Positions 25,040 to 36,429 are shown, counted from the stretch's first letter. The stretch is DNA of 64,000 nucleotides from Molanna angustata (GCA_963576475.1 OY754968.1:11679607-11743606); one strand, 5' to 3'. Numbers and translations: made by a program. Notes: generated by a model from the sequence alone, not told the origin.

Positions 25040-25255
25040 TGTTTAATGGTTTTCAAGAAGCTTCTGAAGTCACACTTCTTATCCACATACATATAATTCC
25101 TTTATCCTTCATCCTTTCACATCCCATCCTGTTCCTATTTTTGGACATTATCATTATTATTTTTGAATTGCGTTATTTATATTGAATACCTATTGTGTTT
25201 TATATATTTTTTTCTTCATTGTAATTTTATTTTATATTACCAACTTCTTGGACAA
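25040..25255 (+). pseudogene. LINE C-terminus and 3' UTR relic
   Basis: Around 25048-25085 one frame reads MVFKKLLKSHFLST, the FKxxLKxHFLS end seen in the LINE at 2-1210. A T-rich non-coding 3' region follows. Confidence 0.45.
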
Positions 25256-25412
25256 ATAACACGCACCCAATAACAAGTTGCCATATTTTGGAGACTTATA
25301 TTAACTTCTCACAGATCCAGTCTGAAGACATAATTAAAAACTGTGTCTCCACCGGGAATCGAACCCGGGACCTTTGGATAAGATACCCATCCAACTGAGC
25401 CACGCAAGCTGA
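25256..25412 (-). mobile_element. tRNA-derived SINE, family B, fullest copy
   Basis: Minus strand: A-box GTGGCTCAGTTGG and perfect B-box GGGTTCGATTCCC, then GGTGGAGACACAG and a body ending near TTGTTATTGGGTG. The tRNA-like part has no pairing acceptor stem, so it is a SINE promoter and not a tRNA gene. Confidence 0.85.
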
Positions 25413-25439
25413 CAATGTTTATTAGTTTTAATTTGTAAT

Positions 25440-26410
25440 ATTTTTTTTTATTTATTTTTTTTATTTTATTTATGATCATATAAACATATACATTATTTTA
25501 ATATAAGATAGCCGCCTCACTAGAATAAATCTGTTCTGAAGCAGCCACCTGTACATTTGTGAAATTATTACATTACATTAAAAAACAAAAGAATAAGAAA
25601 GCTATAAAAATAAACATTAGGAATACTTACATAATTTTAAATTAAAAAATACAGTTTTAAAAGTGAAATAAATAAAAATAAACACAATATAAACAGACAA
25701 CAAAAAATAATTAGTTAAGAAATTATTGTTGCAACGTTACTTTCATTTTGGGTTCTACCCACATCGAGTAGCCACTTGGTACCACGGGCTTTGAATTGAG
25801 TTAACCCTTTAAGGTCCGATGGCAATTTATTATAAATTCGAGGTGCAGTAAATACAAAAAATCTTTGCCCAAATTTAGTATTCATTTTTGGCACCAAGTA
25901 GTTACCCGATATTTTACCTCTTGTGTTATTCAAGATGGAGTATTTTTGAGGAGGTTTGTTTTTTAGAAATAGAATTAATATTGATCTGGTATAAAGCTGC
26001 CTCACATCCAATACTTTGAATTGCTTAAAAAGTTCTTCAGAACAATACCTAAAAGGCTTTTTGTTGATAACTCTTACCACAAATTTTTGTGATTTAATTA
26101 GTGGATCCAGTAATGTACGCGCAGCACCACCCCAGGCACTAATTGCATAACTGATAATACTCTGGCACAGAGCGTAGTACACCATTTTTAATAGTGAAAT
26201 GTTCATAAAGCTACGTAGAATTTTGAATATATATATTAATCTTCGCACCTTGGCGCTAACATATTCAATGTGTGGGACCCATCTCAGACCGTCATCCAAT
26301 ATTATACCGAGATACTTGATTTCAGTTGCCCTTTCAATAGTCTCGCAGTTACACTGTAGGGCTGCATTTGTAGAGCAAGTGTGTACTTTAATGAAATTTG
26401 GGATGGTGGG
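25440..26410 (-). mobile_element. 5'-truncated LINE
   Basis: Minus-strand LINE made of a coding tail (25715-26410), a 3' UTR and an A-rich tail (25440-25470). The 3' UTR holds GCTTCAGAACAG...CTAGTGAGGCGG, a 3'-end signature shared with 30636-30680, 34550-34580 (minus) and 36316-36350. Confidence 0.85.
25715..26410 (-). CDS. LINE reverse transcriptase C-terminal fragment
   Basis: The frame is open from about 26410 to the stop at 25715. Near its start it reads KYLGIILDDGLRW, the strand after the RT palm. A thumb region follows (HIEYVSAKVRRLIYIFKILR, YYALCQSIISYAISAWGG), then a C-terminal NKLPSDLKGLTQF block. The palm with YADD is absent through 5' truncation, so no activity is possible. The coding frame is otherwise undamaged, suggesting a recent insertion. 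The plus-strand ORF at 26199-26492 is a shadow. Confidence 0.88.
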   Translation of the reverse strand, partial: PTIPNFIKVHTCSTNAALQCNCETIERATEIKYLGIILDDGLRWVPHIEYVSAKVRRLIYIFKILRSFMNISLLKMVYYALCQSIISYAISAWGGAARTLLDPLIKSQKFVVRVINKKPFRYCSEELFKQFKVLDVRQLYTRSILILFLKNKPPQKYSILNNTRGKISGNYLVPKMNTKFGQRFFVFTAPRIYNKLPSDLKGLTQFKARGTKWLLDVGRTQNESNVATIIS

Positions 26411-26689
26411 GTTCTCTTATTATTTATTTATACTTGCTACTGATGTATTTATTAGTGTGGTTGACGGGTGGAAATTGCCTAGCGGTCAATAAGTCTACCT
26501 TTTTTTATAATGAAAGAATTTTATTATTATTATCATGTCTGATGTTTACTTCTTATGTAAATATTATTTTATTACCCGCATACAGGATTATTTTTTTTCT
26601 TTTTGGTAAGTAACTATAGGTACTAATACATCTGTATTCATCACTTAATGGCATATGTACCGCATGTAGGTGCTCCTGCTATATGGTGC

Positions 26690-26868
26690 TCCCTAAAAGA
26701 GTGTTGTCCAATGATCCAGTGGGGCAAAGAAGTGTCGGCAGAACAAAACTGCAATGGTTGGATGGTGTCGCGATGGATTGTCGTTTGTTGGGCCAGGGAA
26801 ACTGGAATGTGGCAGCCAGTGACAGAGCATGATGGCGAAGTTTGATTCTTCAGCAGTATGATTCATCA
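26690..26868 (+). pseudogene. LINE C-terminal relic
   Basis: From 26692 one frame reads PKRVLSNDPVGQRSVGR, TKLQWLDGVAMDCRLLG and NWNVAASDRA, stop, WRSL. This is the RSVGRP...W.DGV...NW...A.DR..WR tail of RTE-like LINEs. The overlapping ORF starting at 26648 is in another frame and is a shadow. Confidence 0.8.
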
Positions 26869-26869
26869 C

Positions 26870-28500
26870 TTTATATTGATTATTTTAAAAAAAAGTTTTT
26901 GACACCAACCAATGTATGAATAGGTTTAATCCATATATTTTCATATAATACATATATACTAGATGTCGTAGTTAGCAAAATTAGTGTGTAGAAAACATCG
27001 TTTTTCTTTAATAGAGAATAACGACTAATGTGAATTGTTTTCGGATTTATTTGTCGAAAGAAACACTTTGTTCATTAAGATTTAGAGAACAGTTATCAAG
27101 GAAGTGTTAAAATCTATGGAAAACTGCAATATGCTGCCAACCAAGCAATCAATCGCGCGATATACCATGACTCACTCATTGCACTGAGTACCTACTCCAT
27201 CTAGTAGTATATTATATGGAAATCTTTGTTTTAATCTACCTAAACCTTGGATTAAATATTTTTTTATTATTTTTATTTATATTTTATTTTTGTTTACACC
27301 CATCACATTACGATTATGCACACAATCTTTTAAATATAAATGCATTACAATTACGATTTTACAGGTGAAATATTACATATTTTACATATGCTTGGTACAA
27401 AAAATATTAACAAATAAAATAAACAAAACTAAAGTGATAGAGGAAATAACAACAAATTAATCAAATAATAAATTCAGCGAGATGAAAAATAAATAAAATT
27501 ATTATACAGAATATAAATCAAAAAGAATTGAAAAAAAAAATAGGTAGGTACCTACCTTATAATATTTTATTTAAATTAGTGTCAGCCACCGATTTATAAA
27601 CTATCGTTTACATAATAAACAGACATGTCTATATTTGATGATCAAGATCTGCTTTGGGTAGGTGGGCGATCCATGTATTTGTAGAAAGACCAACAGAGGG
27701 GATCTTTGGAGTTTTTATGATTTGTTAAATAACAAAAACACACGAAGAAAAAGAAATAAATACAATACACTAGATCACGTAAATAATATAAATATTTAAA
27801 GATGTTCTGGTATAGTAGTGGCTGCCGTATGTATATCATAGTAAATAGTTAGGTATATACCTACATTTGCAGCTGCTGTGAGGTCGTTCTGGCAAAACAA
27901 TGAAGATCAGATGGAAAATGTAATATGGCCCCTAGACTATTGTCTCAGACGCCAACTAGAAATAATTATGTGATTAGTTGAATATTTAAATGTGCCGCGA
28001 CATTATGACAGCTGACATGTGTTTTATATACTTACCTACTTATTTATATAGATACCTACACATTCACTGAGACAGATACTATTTTCTGGGAATTATATCA
28101 ATCTAGATTATATAGACCGCATAATGGTATAAAGAGGTGCATCTTAATTCCAATGTTTTGTTAAACAAATTTCAAATACTTATAAACGACAGCAGAATAT
28201 ATTGCAGTATGACTTCTTACATACCTATTATTTTTCTTCAAAAAAATGGTATTTAATGGGTATCAACAATAGACTTGTCGAATATTTACGCTTTTTAAAT
28301 TAATTGTACCTGCCAAGATAAAAATATAAGTAAAGATATTAAAATGGTTAAACATAGTTTTGCAAACATCTTATTAATGTTGGCCGAGAAGCAAATAAAA
28401 AAATTAAATGTAATAAATATAAAAATAATTTACCTTCCTACGTCATTTGAAAAAAAACAAAGGGCAATTATTGAGTGAGAAATAATTATAAACAAATTTC
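26870..28500. other. AT-rich, mostly unassigned
   Basis: 27255-27595 has a TTTATTTA-like start and a poly-A-poor body that could be a minus-strand LINE 3' UTR, but no protein supports it. Confidence 0.35.
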
Positions 28501-28504
28501 TACT

Positions 28505-28560
28505 TGGTTATGAATTAGGAATTGAACCCAGAACCCCCTTAGTTTTGATTTAAAAAATTG
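28505..28560 (-). mobile_element. tRNA-like B-box remnant
   Basis: Minus strand GGGTTCAATTCC fits a pol III B-box. No A-box was located. Confidence 0.3.
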
Positions 28561-28679
28561 CAATTCCTGTGTATATTAGAAAATTTATTTCGTTTCACAT
28601 ATCGTAATGTGCAATATTTAATAATTTAACATATCGTAATGTGTTTAACATATCGTAATGAGCATTATTATTATTTTTA

Positions 28680-28790
28680 TTACACCTTTACAAAAAACGA
28701 CTATTATGATGATTACTGCTGCCCAACTAGGTAACCCTGTTCTAGGGCTAGCAGATTACAATTTTACCAAGCCATATATTTGACTTTGCG
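28680..28790 (-). mobile_element. LINE 3'-end relic
   Basis: Minus strand AGAACAGGGTTACCTAGTTGG followed by GCAGCAG and an AATAATAAT tail near 28665. Same 3'-end type as 14170-14260 and 46085-46160. Confidence 0.55.
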
Positions 28791-28927
28791 TTTTTTTATT
28801 ATTATTGTACATAAATATTTTTTTTTGAAATAATTTTTGATCGTTCAATAATTTAATGCATAGTTAATTTCGTACAAGGATCCCTGAAACTTTAATTCGA
28901 ACATAGCACAATTGTTGATATTTGCTG

Positions 28928-29103
28928 GGTTGTTTCAACAAACGTATCAGTAATAGTAAATTTTAATTTCATAAAAATGTACAATTTTGCGTCGTTTGTC
29001 GGCATTAGATTTTAATGAAACACTCAAAAGTTTTGAACAATTTTTTGATATCAAAGTATTTTAACTATACTTTTACTTTAATCTTCGTTTGAGAAACACA
29101 ACC
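28928..29103. mobile_element. MITE, second copy of the 5297-5486 family
   Basis: Shares the central CGTTTGxCGGCATTAGATTT and the right inverted end (ACTATACTTxTACTTTAATC, GAGAAACACA). The left end is decayed. TTA follows at 29104-29106. Confidence 0.75.
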
Positions 29104-29109
29104 TTAGAC

Positions 29110-30630
29110 TAGCCATCAGTCGTCTACCTATGAAAACAATTGGTAAAAGATTATTGAAAATTTACGATAAGAAATATTGGATTCAATATTGACTGTTGCC
29201 GCTGTTGGTGTAGCCTCTTGATAATGCATACATTTTTAGTCGGTAAGTATGTACCTGAAACATATGTTTTTTTTCAAAAAACCCATCTTATTATGAATTC
29301 ATGTGATGTAATACATGCAAGGTGGTAAGTAAAGTGTCATAGATAAAATTATATAACAGTTAGAGTGAGAATATATCCTGGTATGAAAATAATGTTGTGT
29401 GCCGACATCTGAATATGAAACAGGCTAAATATTATAATATTATACATAGAGATAAATAGATACGTTTTCAGACACGACCTACGTGCTAATGTCATCATGT
29501 TTTGTTAAATATAAATATATTATATATTCACATTCAATAAAATATTCTCTCATTGTTATGGCGCTACGATTCACTACTGAATTTCATTATGTGACCTATT
29601 TGGTAAGAGTTAATACCCCACATAATAAATTATTTTACCCATTATTAATAAATTATTTTTAAAATTTTATATAACACAATACATTCATATGTACATAATA
29701 CGATACTTAAATAGAAAATAGTACACCTTCTAATATTTCTATTGCGATTTTTTACTCCTCACTTACCCAAGAGGATATAGCGGGGAGTTATGATTTCGCA
29801 ATTTTTAAGGTATCTACATAGTACCTATCATGCTGAGATTGTATTCTGAAAGTTTCATCACAATGTATCTGTGTGTGTATACTATGTGCTGTGTGTATAC
29901 TATGTGTACGGCACGACGTGATCATTTTACTTTATCGATTATAGACTAAAATACTCATTTGATTCTATTCAAATTTTGCAAATTTATATATTTAATACTC
30001 ACTTAGACTCGATTAGATTTTGAAGGATACCTGAATAGTGCTTATCATTTTTTTTTAACTGTCAATATTTCAAAGTGACCCCAAGCTCAGGAAAATTATA
30101 ATTTGAAAATTTTATTTACAAATTGTTAGAAAAGCACATCACTTTCATAAAATGGCGTTGAAGGAATATAAAATTTTCCCAATAAAATACATAAATAAAA
30201 AATAATTAAATTAAACAAACTAATTTTATAAAATAGCTGAATTTTTTTTATACAAACTTTGAATACTTTATAGAGTGACTTGTTAGTGAGGAGTTTAGCG
30301 TTGGCCACAACCCGCTCGTTTTAAACATGCTTTAAAAAGTGATATTTAATGTTCATGCATATTTGGTAAAGCTATATACGAAAACCGTTATCTAGTAACC
30401 AAATCAATGCTAATTTTTTAATCTTTTTTTTACGGAAAACTTTAGTACCTACAAAGTATATAAATTTACATACTTTGTTCTGCTTGTCCTTTAATTAATG
30501 TATAATTTATCTAGTCTAATGAATAGGTGTATAATATATTAAATAACATATCACAAATAGTGTAACAAAACCTACAATGATGGACAAACACGCGCACTTT
30601 AATCATTTAAAATTTAAATCATATAAAATA
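29110..30630. other. AT-rich, nothing firm
   Basis: GGCCACAACCCGC near 30303 recurs with changes at about 40978 and 43662 (CCACAACCCACAC), pointing to an unnamed repeat of unknown extent. Confidence 0.35.
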
Positions 30631-30635
30631 CAAAC

Positions 30636-30785
30636 CTGCATCAGAACAGGTTTTAACCTAGTGAAGCAGCTTACGTTTAGCATCTAGTTTTATGTATTTA
30701 TTTGCATTTTGATAAATTTATTCTATTGTATCTAGGTGTATAAAAAAATATTGATTATTATTTTACAATAATAAAACATAGGTAT
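30636..30785 (+). mobile_element. LINE 3' end
   Basis: Stem-loop CTGCATC (30636-30642) and GAAGCAG (30663-30669) around AGGTT-TT-AACCT, the same 3' signature as the LINE at 25440-26410. Confidence 0.5.
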
Positions 30786-30789
30786 GTAT

Positions 30790-31670
30790 GTATACAAAAT
30801 TTATAGTACATACCTATAATAAAAAAATACATATAATAGGTGCATACACATTATACCATTACGGTTGTTCTCTATTTTTTATTTTACATAAAATTTTCAC
30901 TTCATTCACGTTCATGCATATATTTTCTTTTAATTGTCTTATGTACAAAAAATTGAGAACAATATTGTTCTGATTCGTTTGTAAAACACTGATTGAAATG
31001 ATAAATGTACATTATAAATTTCTAAATACGTAGTAACTATAGGTTTATCTATGAATTTATTCGCAAATTCATATGTAAAATATACACATGAATTAGTCAA
31101 CGTGTATTGTTTGAACATATAACTAGCTGAGGATTGCGCAAAATTGTGGGCAATTCATCATAATATTAAACATACACGCTCTGAGCTAATAAATACATAA
31201 TATCAACAGTGGCGTATCATGCCATTTTTTGCCCTCGCGCAAAAACAGTATAAGGGCCCCCTATTTTTTTTTAACTAGATACTCATTTGAGCATAGGTAC
31301 TAAATTTTCTTCGCATAATAGTAAATTACAAATAAATTGGTTCCTACGATTGTAATTTTTTTTACTCTTATGTAGGTAGGTACCTACTTAATTTGATATT
31401 TGCGAAATGACTCAAATCAAATCAAATATGAACTAAGTACCCACTTGGAGCTCAAATTTTCACTGAAATAAAGCTGAGTAAACATTGTTTAATGTAATGA
31501 AAATTTGCACTGAGTGGAAAAAAAATAGATTTTACACTTAATTTTAAAAAGCGCTTCCCTTCTCTTCGGTCATCGGTCATGAATACTATTATAGCATCTG
31601 GTCTAAGGTTGAAAAACGTAGGTACTGGCTTACAATAGTGATTCCACTTTTTCCTATTACACTTTTTCCT
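30790..31670. other. AT-rich, nothing recognised
   Basis: No ORF or repeat assignment. Confidence 0.4.
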
Positions 31671-31676
31671 ATTTCA

Positions 31677-31860
31677 GGGGGGCAATTTTGGTCCAACCGG
31701 CGAAATCAAAACCCTCGTGATTACCCATATCATGGATGTGATTATCATATGGAGTTCTATAACATCTAAAGATATTATAGAACTCCATATAATAATTATA
31801 TCCATGATAAGGGTAATCGTGCGAGTTTTGATTTCGCCGGTTGGACCAGACTTGCCTCCC
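31677..31860. mobile_element. Palindromic MITE, family P, copy 1
   Basis: About 184 bp, almost wholly an inverted repeat. It opens GGGGGGCAA and TGGTCCAACCGGCGAAATC, and closes with GATTTCGCCGGTTGGACCA and CTTGCCTCCC. The centre is TTCTATAACATCT against AGATATTATAGAA. No coding capacity. Other copies are at 33298-33429, 33439-33623, 34425-34868 and 60701-60798. Confidence 0.9.
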
Positions 31861-32100
31861 AGATGTCCCGCAAGAACCGGGTAATCGAAAATACAACATG
31901 CAACAATTAATTTTTACATACATTGTTCAGCGTTGAGGTTCACCACCCATTCTGAATGTTGCTTTTTTTTGTGAAACATGATTGGTGTGTGGAGATACAC
32001 GCATGTGTAATTTATCCTTTGTTTAAGGTAATGCACACCCATACACCTGTCGCTGGTTATCTAACATTGTGGGATACGCCGTAATGGTATGGATGTAGTA
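31861..32100 (+). mobile_element. RTE-tailed SINE-like repeat (family C), long copy
   Basis: Begins CCCGCAAGAACCGGGTAATCG, continues with CACCCATTCTGAATGT and GATACACGCATGTG, and ends GGGATACGCCGTAATGGTATG. The end resembles the 3' terminus of LINE family R (GGCGTGATGGTATGT). It abuts MITE copy 1. Confidence 0.7.
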
Positions 32101-32629
32101 CCTAATGGTATATGTATTTTACAAAATAAATTTCCTACATAGGTACCTACTAAAGTTTTTAGCCTACGCTGCATCATTTGAACATACGATGGATCAGGCT
32201 CATAGAAACTCTGCTGAAATTTGCCATAAGATTATTATTGGCCCCCTTGTGACGCTGGGTCCCTAATGCTTTGCATAAACAGATAGCAAGCCACTGAATG
32301 GCGCTATTAACCGATGGTTGTTATGATTAATGACCACTTTGTGGATATGAACGTCTTGTAATAATTATGTTGTAACAAAATATGATTCATAAATCTAGTT
32401 TCACACATATTGTGGCGACAACGGAAACGTCTCGTTACACACGTGCCATAGTACAGACGGACCCACCGGACATACGTGAGATCCCATTGCGCGTCATAAC
32501 CAGACGTCGCTGTCATAACTCATCTCCAGAATGTTTAGAGAAATTAATTTATCAAGTATAACATTTTAGAACAGCGATTCTCAACGGGGAGCTCGCGAAA
32601 ATATTGATTGGTTTATTTAACTATTTATG

Positions 32630-32865
32630 TTTTTGGGAGAATTGGTGGGTCGGACATATGCAAAGAATGAGCGATGGAGACATTCCGAAACCGAAGGAGA
32701 GCTGGAAGGCAAATGCTGTAATGTGATTGGACGGCGTTGCTCATGTCATAAATTTCCAGAACTGTGGTGTGGCGTAGTGCAAAATCGAAAGGCATGGAGT
32801 CCAAGACCCGACCTGGGTTGTAGACCTATGGATGATGATGTCAAAATATACAAACACTGAATATA
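32630..32865 (+). pseudogene. LINE C-terminal relic
   Basis: One frame reads WWVGHMQRMSDGDIPK, then after stops LDGVAHVINFQNCGVA and ERHGVQDPTWVVDLWMMM, ending near a GATGATGATG tract. This is the GH..RM...PK to CxxRxxW tail of RTE-like LINEs with stops. The overlapping longer ORF in another frame is a shadow. Confidence 0.7.
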
Positions 32866-33086
32866 ATTTTTATTCCTCATGCCTTCATTGTTTACAAATA
32901 AACTAATTTCTCAATAGATGGCGTTACAAAAAAGACTTTTCCGTTACTTCATACATGACAATAGTATAGTTTCTTATTTTCAGGTGAATTGTTACACACT
33001 ATTTTTGAACTTTCAAAAATTACATTGATAAGGGAACTCAATAAGAAGGCATAATTGGTGAACGTTGCGCAAGCGCATAAAGTGAT

Positions 33087-33215
33087 CACGTCAACCAGCC
33101 GATGACAGGTCGTAAGCTCTGTAGGTGCCTCGAGTTCCTGGATCTTCTACAATATCCCAACTTCGTCTCTATTGAGATGTTAAAAAAATCAATAAAAATA
33201 TCATTTGACTCCCAA
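33087..33215 (+). repeat. Single-arm copy of the 35554-35781 palindrome
   Basis: Carries CCAGCCGATGACAGGTCGTA and CCAACTTCGTCTCTATTGAG, matching one arm. The match runs on into ATATC-TTGACTCCC, which lies outside the palindrome on its left side at 35537-35553. It shows the unit existed before it was doubled. Confidence 0.8.
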
Positions 33216-33297
33216 AAGTGAAAAAAATCCAATGTTTGCGTATATGCAATTTAATAAAATATTCGATATAAATTTTGTTCATAAGATATAATAGAAC

Positions 33298-33429
33298 TTA
33301 CGGATATAATTATCTTATGGGGTTCTACAACATCTTAAGATATTATAGAGTTCCAAAACATAATTATATCCATGATATGGATTAACATGGATGGTTTTGA
33401 TTTCGATGGGGGGACTGACAGACTTGCCA
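33298..33429. mobile_element. Palindromic MITE, family P, truncated copy 2
   Basis: Centre (GGGTTCTACAACATCTTAAG) and right arm are present, ending GACTTGCCAG. The outer left arm is missing. It lies about 10 bp from copy 3. Confidence 0.75.
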
Positions 33430-33438
33430 GATCAGACA

Positions 33439-33623
33439 TGGTGGCAAGTCTGGTCCAACCAGCGAAATCAAAACCATCACGATTACCCATATCATGGATT
33501 TAATTATTATATGGAGTTCTATAATATCTTTAGATGTCATAGAACTCCATTTGATAATTATATCCATGATATGGGTAATCGTGAGGGTTTTGAATTCGCC
33601 GGTTGGACCAGACTTGCCAACCT
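33439..33623. mobile_element. Palindromic MITE, family P, copy 3
   Basis: Full-length, from GGTGGCAAGTCTGGTCC to GGACCAGACTTGCCAACC, with a slightly diverged palindrome (TTTAGATGTCATAGAACTCC at the centre). Small ORFs on both strands follow from the symmetry and are not genes. Confidence 0.88.
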
Positions 33624-33629
33624 GGTTTG

Positions 33630-34420
33630 TTTTGACTTATATATAGGATTGTATTCTCATCTCCTCGTATTTATTTAAAAAAAAATCCATATTATTTTTT
33701 GTCAAATATTTGTTTACGTTGGGGAATGGGAGGTTGTAAATATTAGGCTTTAAAAGGGGCCTCGAGTATAATTTCGGCTTGTAAGGGGGACGCGACTGCT
33801 AAAAGGTTAATAACCACTGGTTTATATTGCCAAGAATCCCGGGAGTTGGCCAGCGGCATCACATGATGATTTCTTGTGTTTTGTCTGTGTGTCCCATCTT
33901 CACACCAATCAACTTATTCATCCTGACAATTTCGTTACATTCCTCTCTGATATTAAATCAACGCAGATATTTTAATTCAATATGAAGTACCTATGTACAA
34001 TACAATAGTGTTTAGTGCGAAATATTTAACGCAGTTATTTATGTTAGACGAGTCCCTTTAATGAATACTGACACAGTAGACAATAACTTCGACAGACCAC
34101 CAAGAATGACATTTTACTTAATATTTGTTTTTTGTTTACTAATAGGTACAGTTAGTTATTAGGTACATATACCTTTAATTACATACCTACATGCAATCAT
34201 AAATAAACGAATGAATTGTGGCCAGCACAAAACTCTTATTTTAATTAATGTATGTACCAACCAACCTACATTTTCATTTCTTTTCTAAAAGTTGAAATTC
34301 CCCGAATGTCTGATTACAAAGGAGATTTGATTGAAGAAATACATAATTAAAACATGAATTTTGAAAACTTAATTTTCCAGAACATGATAGTATTTGGAAT
34401 GTTTTGTCAGATTACAGTGA
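33630..34420. other. Unassigned
   Basis: No repeat match or ORF of note. Confidence 0.4.
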
Positions 34421-34424
34421 TCTG

Positions 34425-34868
34425 GGGGGCAAGTCTGGTCAAACGGTGAAATAAAAACCCTCGCGATAACCCGTACCATGGATATAATTATGTATTTATT
34501 TATCTTTACAGGTAAGAAAATACAAAATTATATATAATTTTCGACCTCACTAGGACTGGCCTGTATTGAGGTTGATAATTTAAGATAAAATAGTAAAGAC
34601 AGTGTAGGTATAAAAAAGTCAAACATAAATGAACAAAATACAATTAAATACAAATGAAAAAAAATTAGCTTGGAGTTATAACAAACCACTCACAGTTGGG
34701 TACCTGAGGTGGAAACTGCAACAATAATCTTATAATCCCAACTGTACTAATTATCATATCGAGTTCTATAATATCCTCACATATTGTACAACTCCATATG
34801 ATAATTATATCCATGATATGGGTAATCACGAGGGTTATGATTTCAACGTTTGACCAGACTTGCCCCCC
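34425..34868. mobile_element. Palindromic MITE, family P, copy 4, interrupted
   Basis: Left arm 34425-34491 starts GGGGGCAAGTCTGGTCAAAC. Right arm and centre 34748-34868 end in TGACCAGACTTGCCCCC. A LINE fragment separates them. Confidence 0.88.
34492..34747 (-). mobile_element. 256-bp LINE 3' fragment inside MITE copy 4
   Basis: Flanked by a 7-bp duplication TAATTAT (34485-34491 and 34748-34754). On the minus strand it ends in ATAAATAAATA. It contains CCAGTCCTAGTGAGG, the 3' signature shared with 25440-26410. Confidence 0.8.
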
Positions 34869-34869
34869 A

Positions 34870-35435
34870 GTTTGTTTATCGAAGAAGTATTTTTTGTATA
34901 GCTATTACTTTGTGCTATTTTGTACCGAATTTACTCAAGATTTCACATTTTTTTAAACATTGCTACGCAGAGGACACCAGCTTTTACGATTTGGGTCCAT
35001 TATATCGAAGAAGCGCATTACGTAACGTTGGGGAGGGTTTGCAAGGGATGTTTTATGGCAATAAAAATACCTTTGTTCAGAAAATTTTAAATAAACATAC
35101 AGCAATATAAATTGGCGTATTCAGGTGGAGCGTAAATATGATATGTATGGACTTAGTATATAAGGTCTTTGGTATGGACATAAATAGGTACGCAATATTT
35201 CAAAAGATAGAACTACTAAATTTTACGATATTTTGTATAGACCTGATGAGATGATAGAATGCATTATCTATAGCTTTTCATCAGTTATTATGAACTGATG
35301 ACGAAGTGCAACGCCTGAGAATGTTCGGGCGGCTCTTGTCTTGTGTCCCCAAATGATTTACATTCACTTTGATACTAACCAAACATACCAACTAATAATA
35401 TCCAATAATACCAGAGCCATACTTTTATCAAACAG
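34870..35435. other. Unassigned
   Basis: The 86-codon plus-strand ORF at 34850-35110 begins inside the MITE and has no recognisable motif. Confidence 0.4.
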
Positions 35436-35553
35436 TAGTCACGGAGATTCTGAACAGAAAAAAATAAAAACATAAACAAACATTCTTTTGAATATTTTTA
35501 TTATTGCATATGCGCAAACATTGGATTTTTTTCCCTGTCGGGAGTCAAAGATA

Positions 35554-35781
35554 TTTTTTAACAGATTTTTAATTATCTCAATAGAGACGAAGTTGGAATA
35601 TTTATTGTAGGAGAACCGGGAAATCAAGGCACCTTCAGGGCTTACGACCTGTCATCGGCTGGTTTACGTAAACCAGCCGATGACAGGTCGTAAGCCCTGT
35701 AGGTGCCTTGATTTCCCGGTTCTCCTACAATAAATATTCCAACTTCGTCTCTATTGAGATAATTAAAAATCTGTTAAAAAA
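35554..35781. repeat. 228-bp near-perfect palindrome, no spacer
   Basis: Two 114-bp arms meet at GTTTAC|GTAAAC (35667/35668). I found one mismatched pair (around 35636/35699) in a base-by-base check. It contains the unit at 33087-33190, so it is an inverted doubling of a repeat. It could fold into a long hairpin as DNA or RNA. Confidence 0.95.
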
Positions 35782-35884
35782 CATTCTTTTCGTTATGGAT
35801 GGAGATATATCAAAATGATCGGTATGTCGGCCCCATAATAACGCTATGTGTTTTATTTTAATATTTTATTGTCTCCTCTAAGTC

Positions 35885-35950
35885 AGGCATTCTAGCCAAG
35901 CGGTAAAGGCTGATGATGCACAGTTGGAATATTCCGAATCTGAACTATAT
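35885..35950 (+). mobile_element. Possible tRNA-like A-box remnant
   Basis: TCTAGCCAAGCGGTAAAGGC resembles a tRNA D-arm/A-box. The B-box is not convincing. Confidence 0.3.
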
Positions 35951-36309
35951 ATCTGATCGATCGATATAGATTTATAGATCATATCTGTCCGTACAATTTC
36001 ATTGTAAAACTAGATTGTCTCATACTATCGAAAACTTTAAGATTTTTCTGCAATATGTTGCTGGTCTAATTCTATGTCGGGATATTCTGTATTATGTGGG
36101 TTTCCATCAAACTTCTCTGTTATATAATAACTAATCAAGTTTACGAACAATAACTATTTGTTGAGAATCTTCTATCATACACTTGTTTTTTAGTCCATTT
36201 GTTTAGTTATTTATTGTTCTTTATATAGTTTCATATAGGTAGGTGCTTTTTTAATAATATACTTTATTGAAAATTTATGTAGCAAAGATGTATTGCATAG
36301 TTATCTATT

Positions 36310-36420
36310 GTTAGTATTACCTCAAAACAGGCTTCACCTAGTGAGGTAATAAATTTCATTATAATATTTTTCGTTATATTGAATTTATTGTACCTACTCT
36401 ATTATGGAAATAAATTAATA
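36310..36420 (+). mobile_element. LINE 3'-end relic
   Basis: ACCTCAAAACAGGCTTCACC and TAGTGAGGTAATAAA match the LINE 3' signature of 30636-30680, followed by a weak AATAAATTAATAAA tail. Confidence 0.5.
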
Positions 36421-36429
36421 AAAAATATA

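Noticed and set aside
25337..25412. Functional tRNA gene with perfect B-box
   Set aside because: The tail is repeated at 58275 and 17508 and the ends do not pair; SINE family B.
33391..33678. 95-codon ORF and a similar one at 31669-31923 on the other strand
   Set aside because: They encode the same peptide because both are read from the palindromic MITE; no gene.
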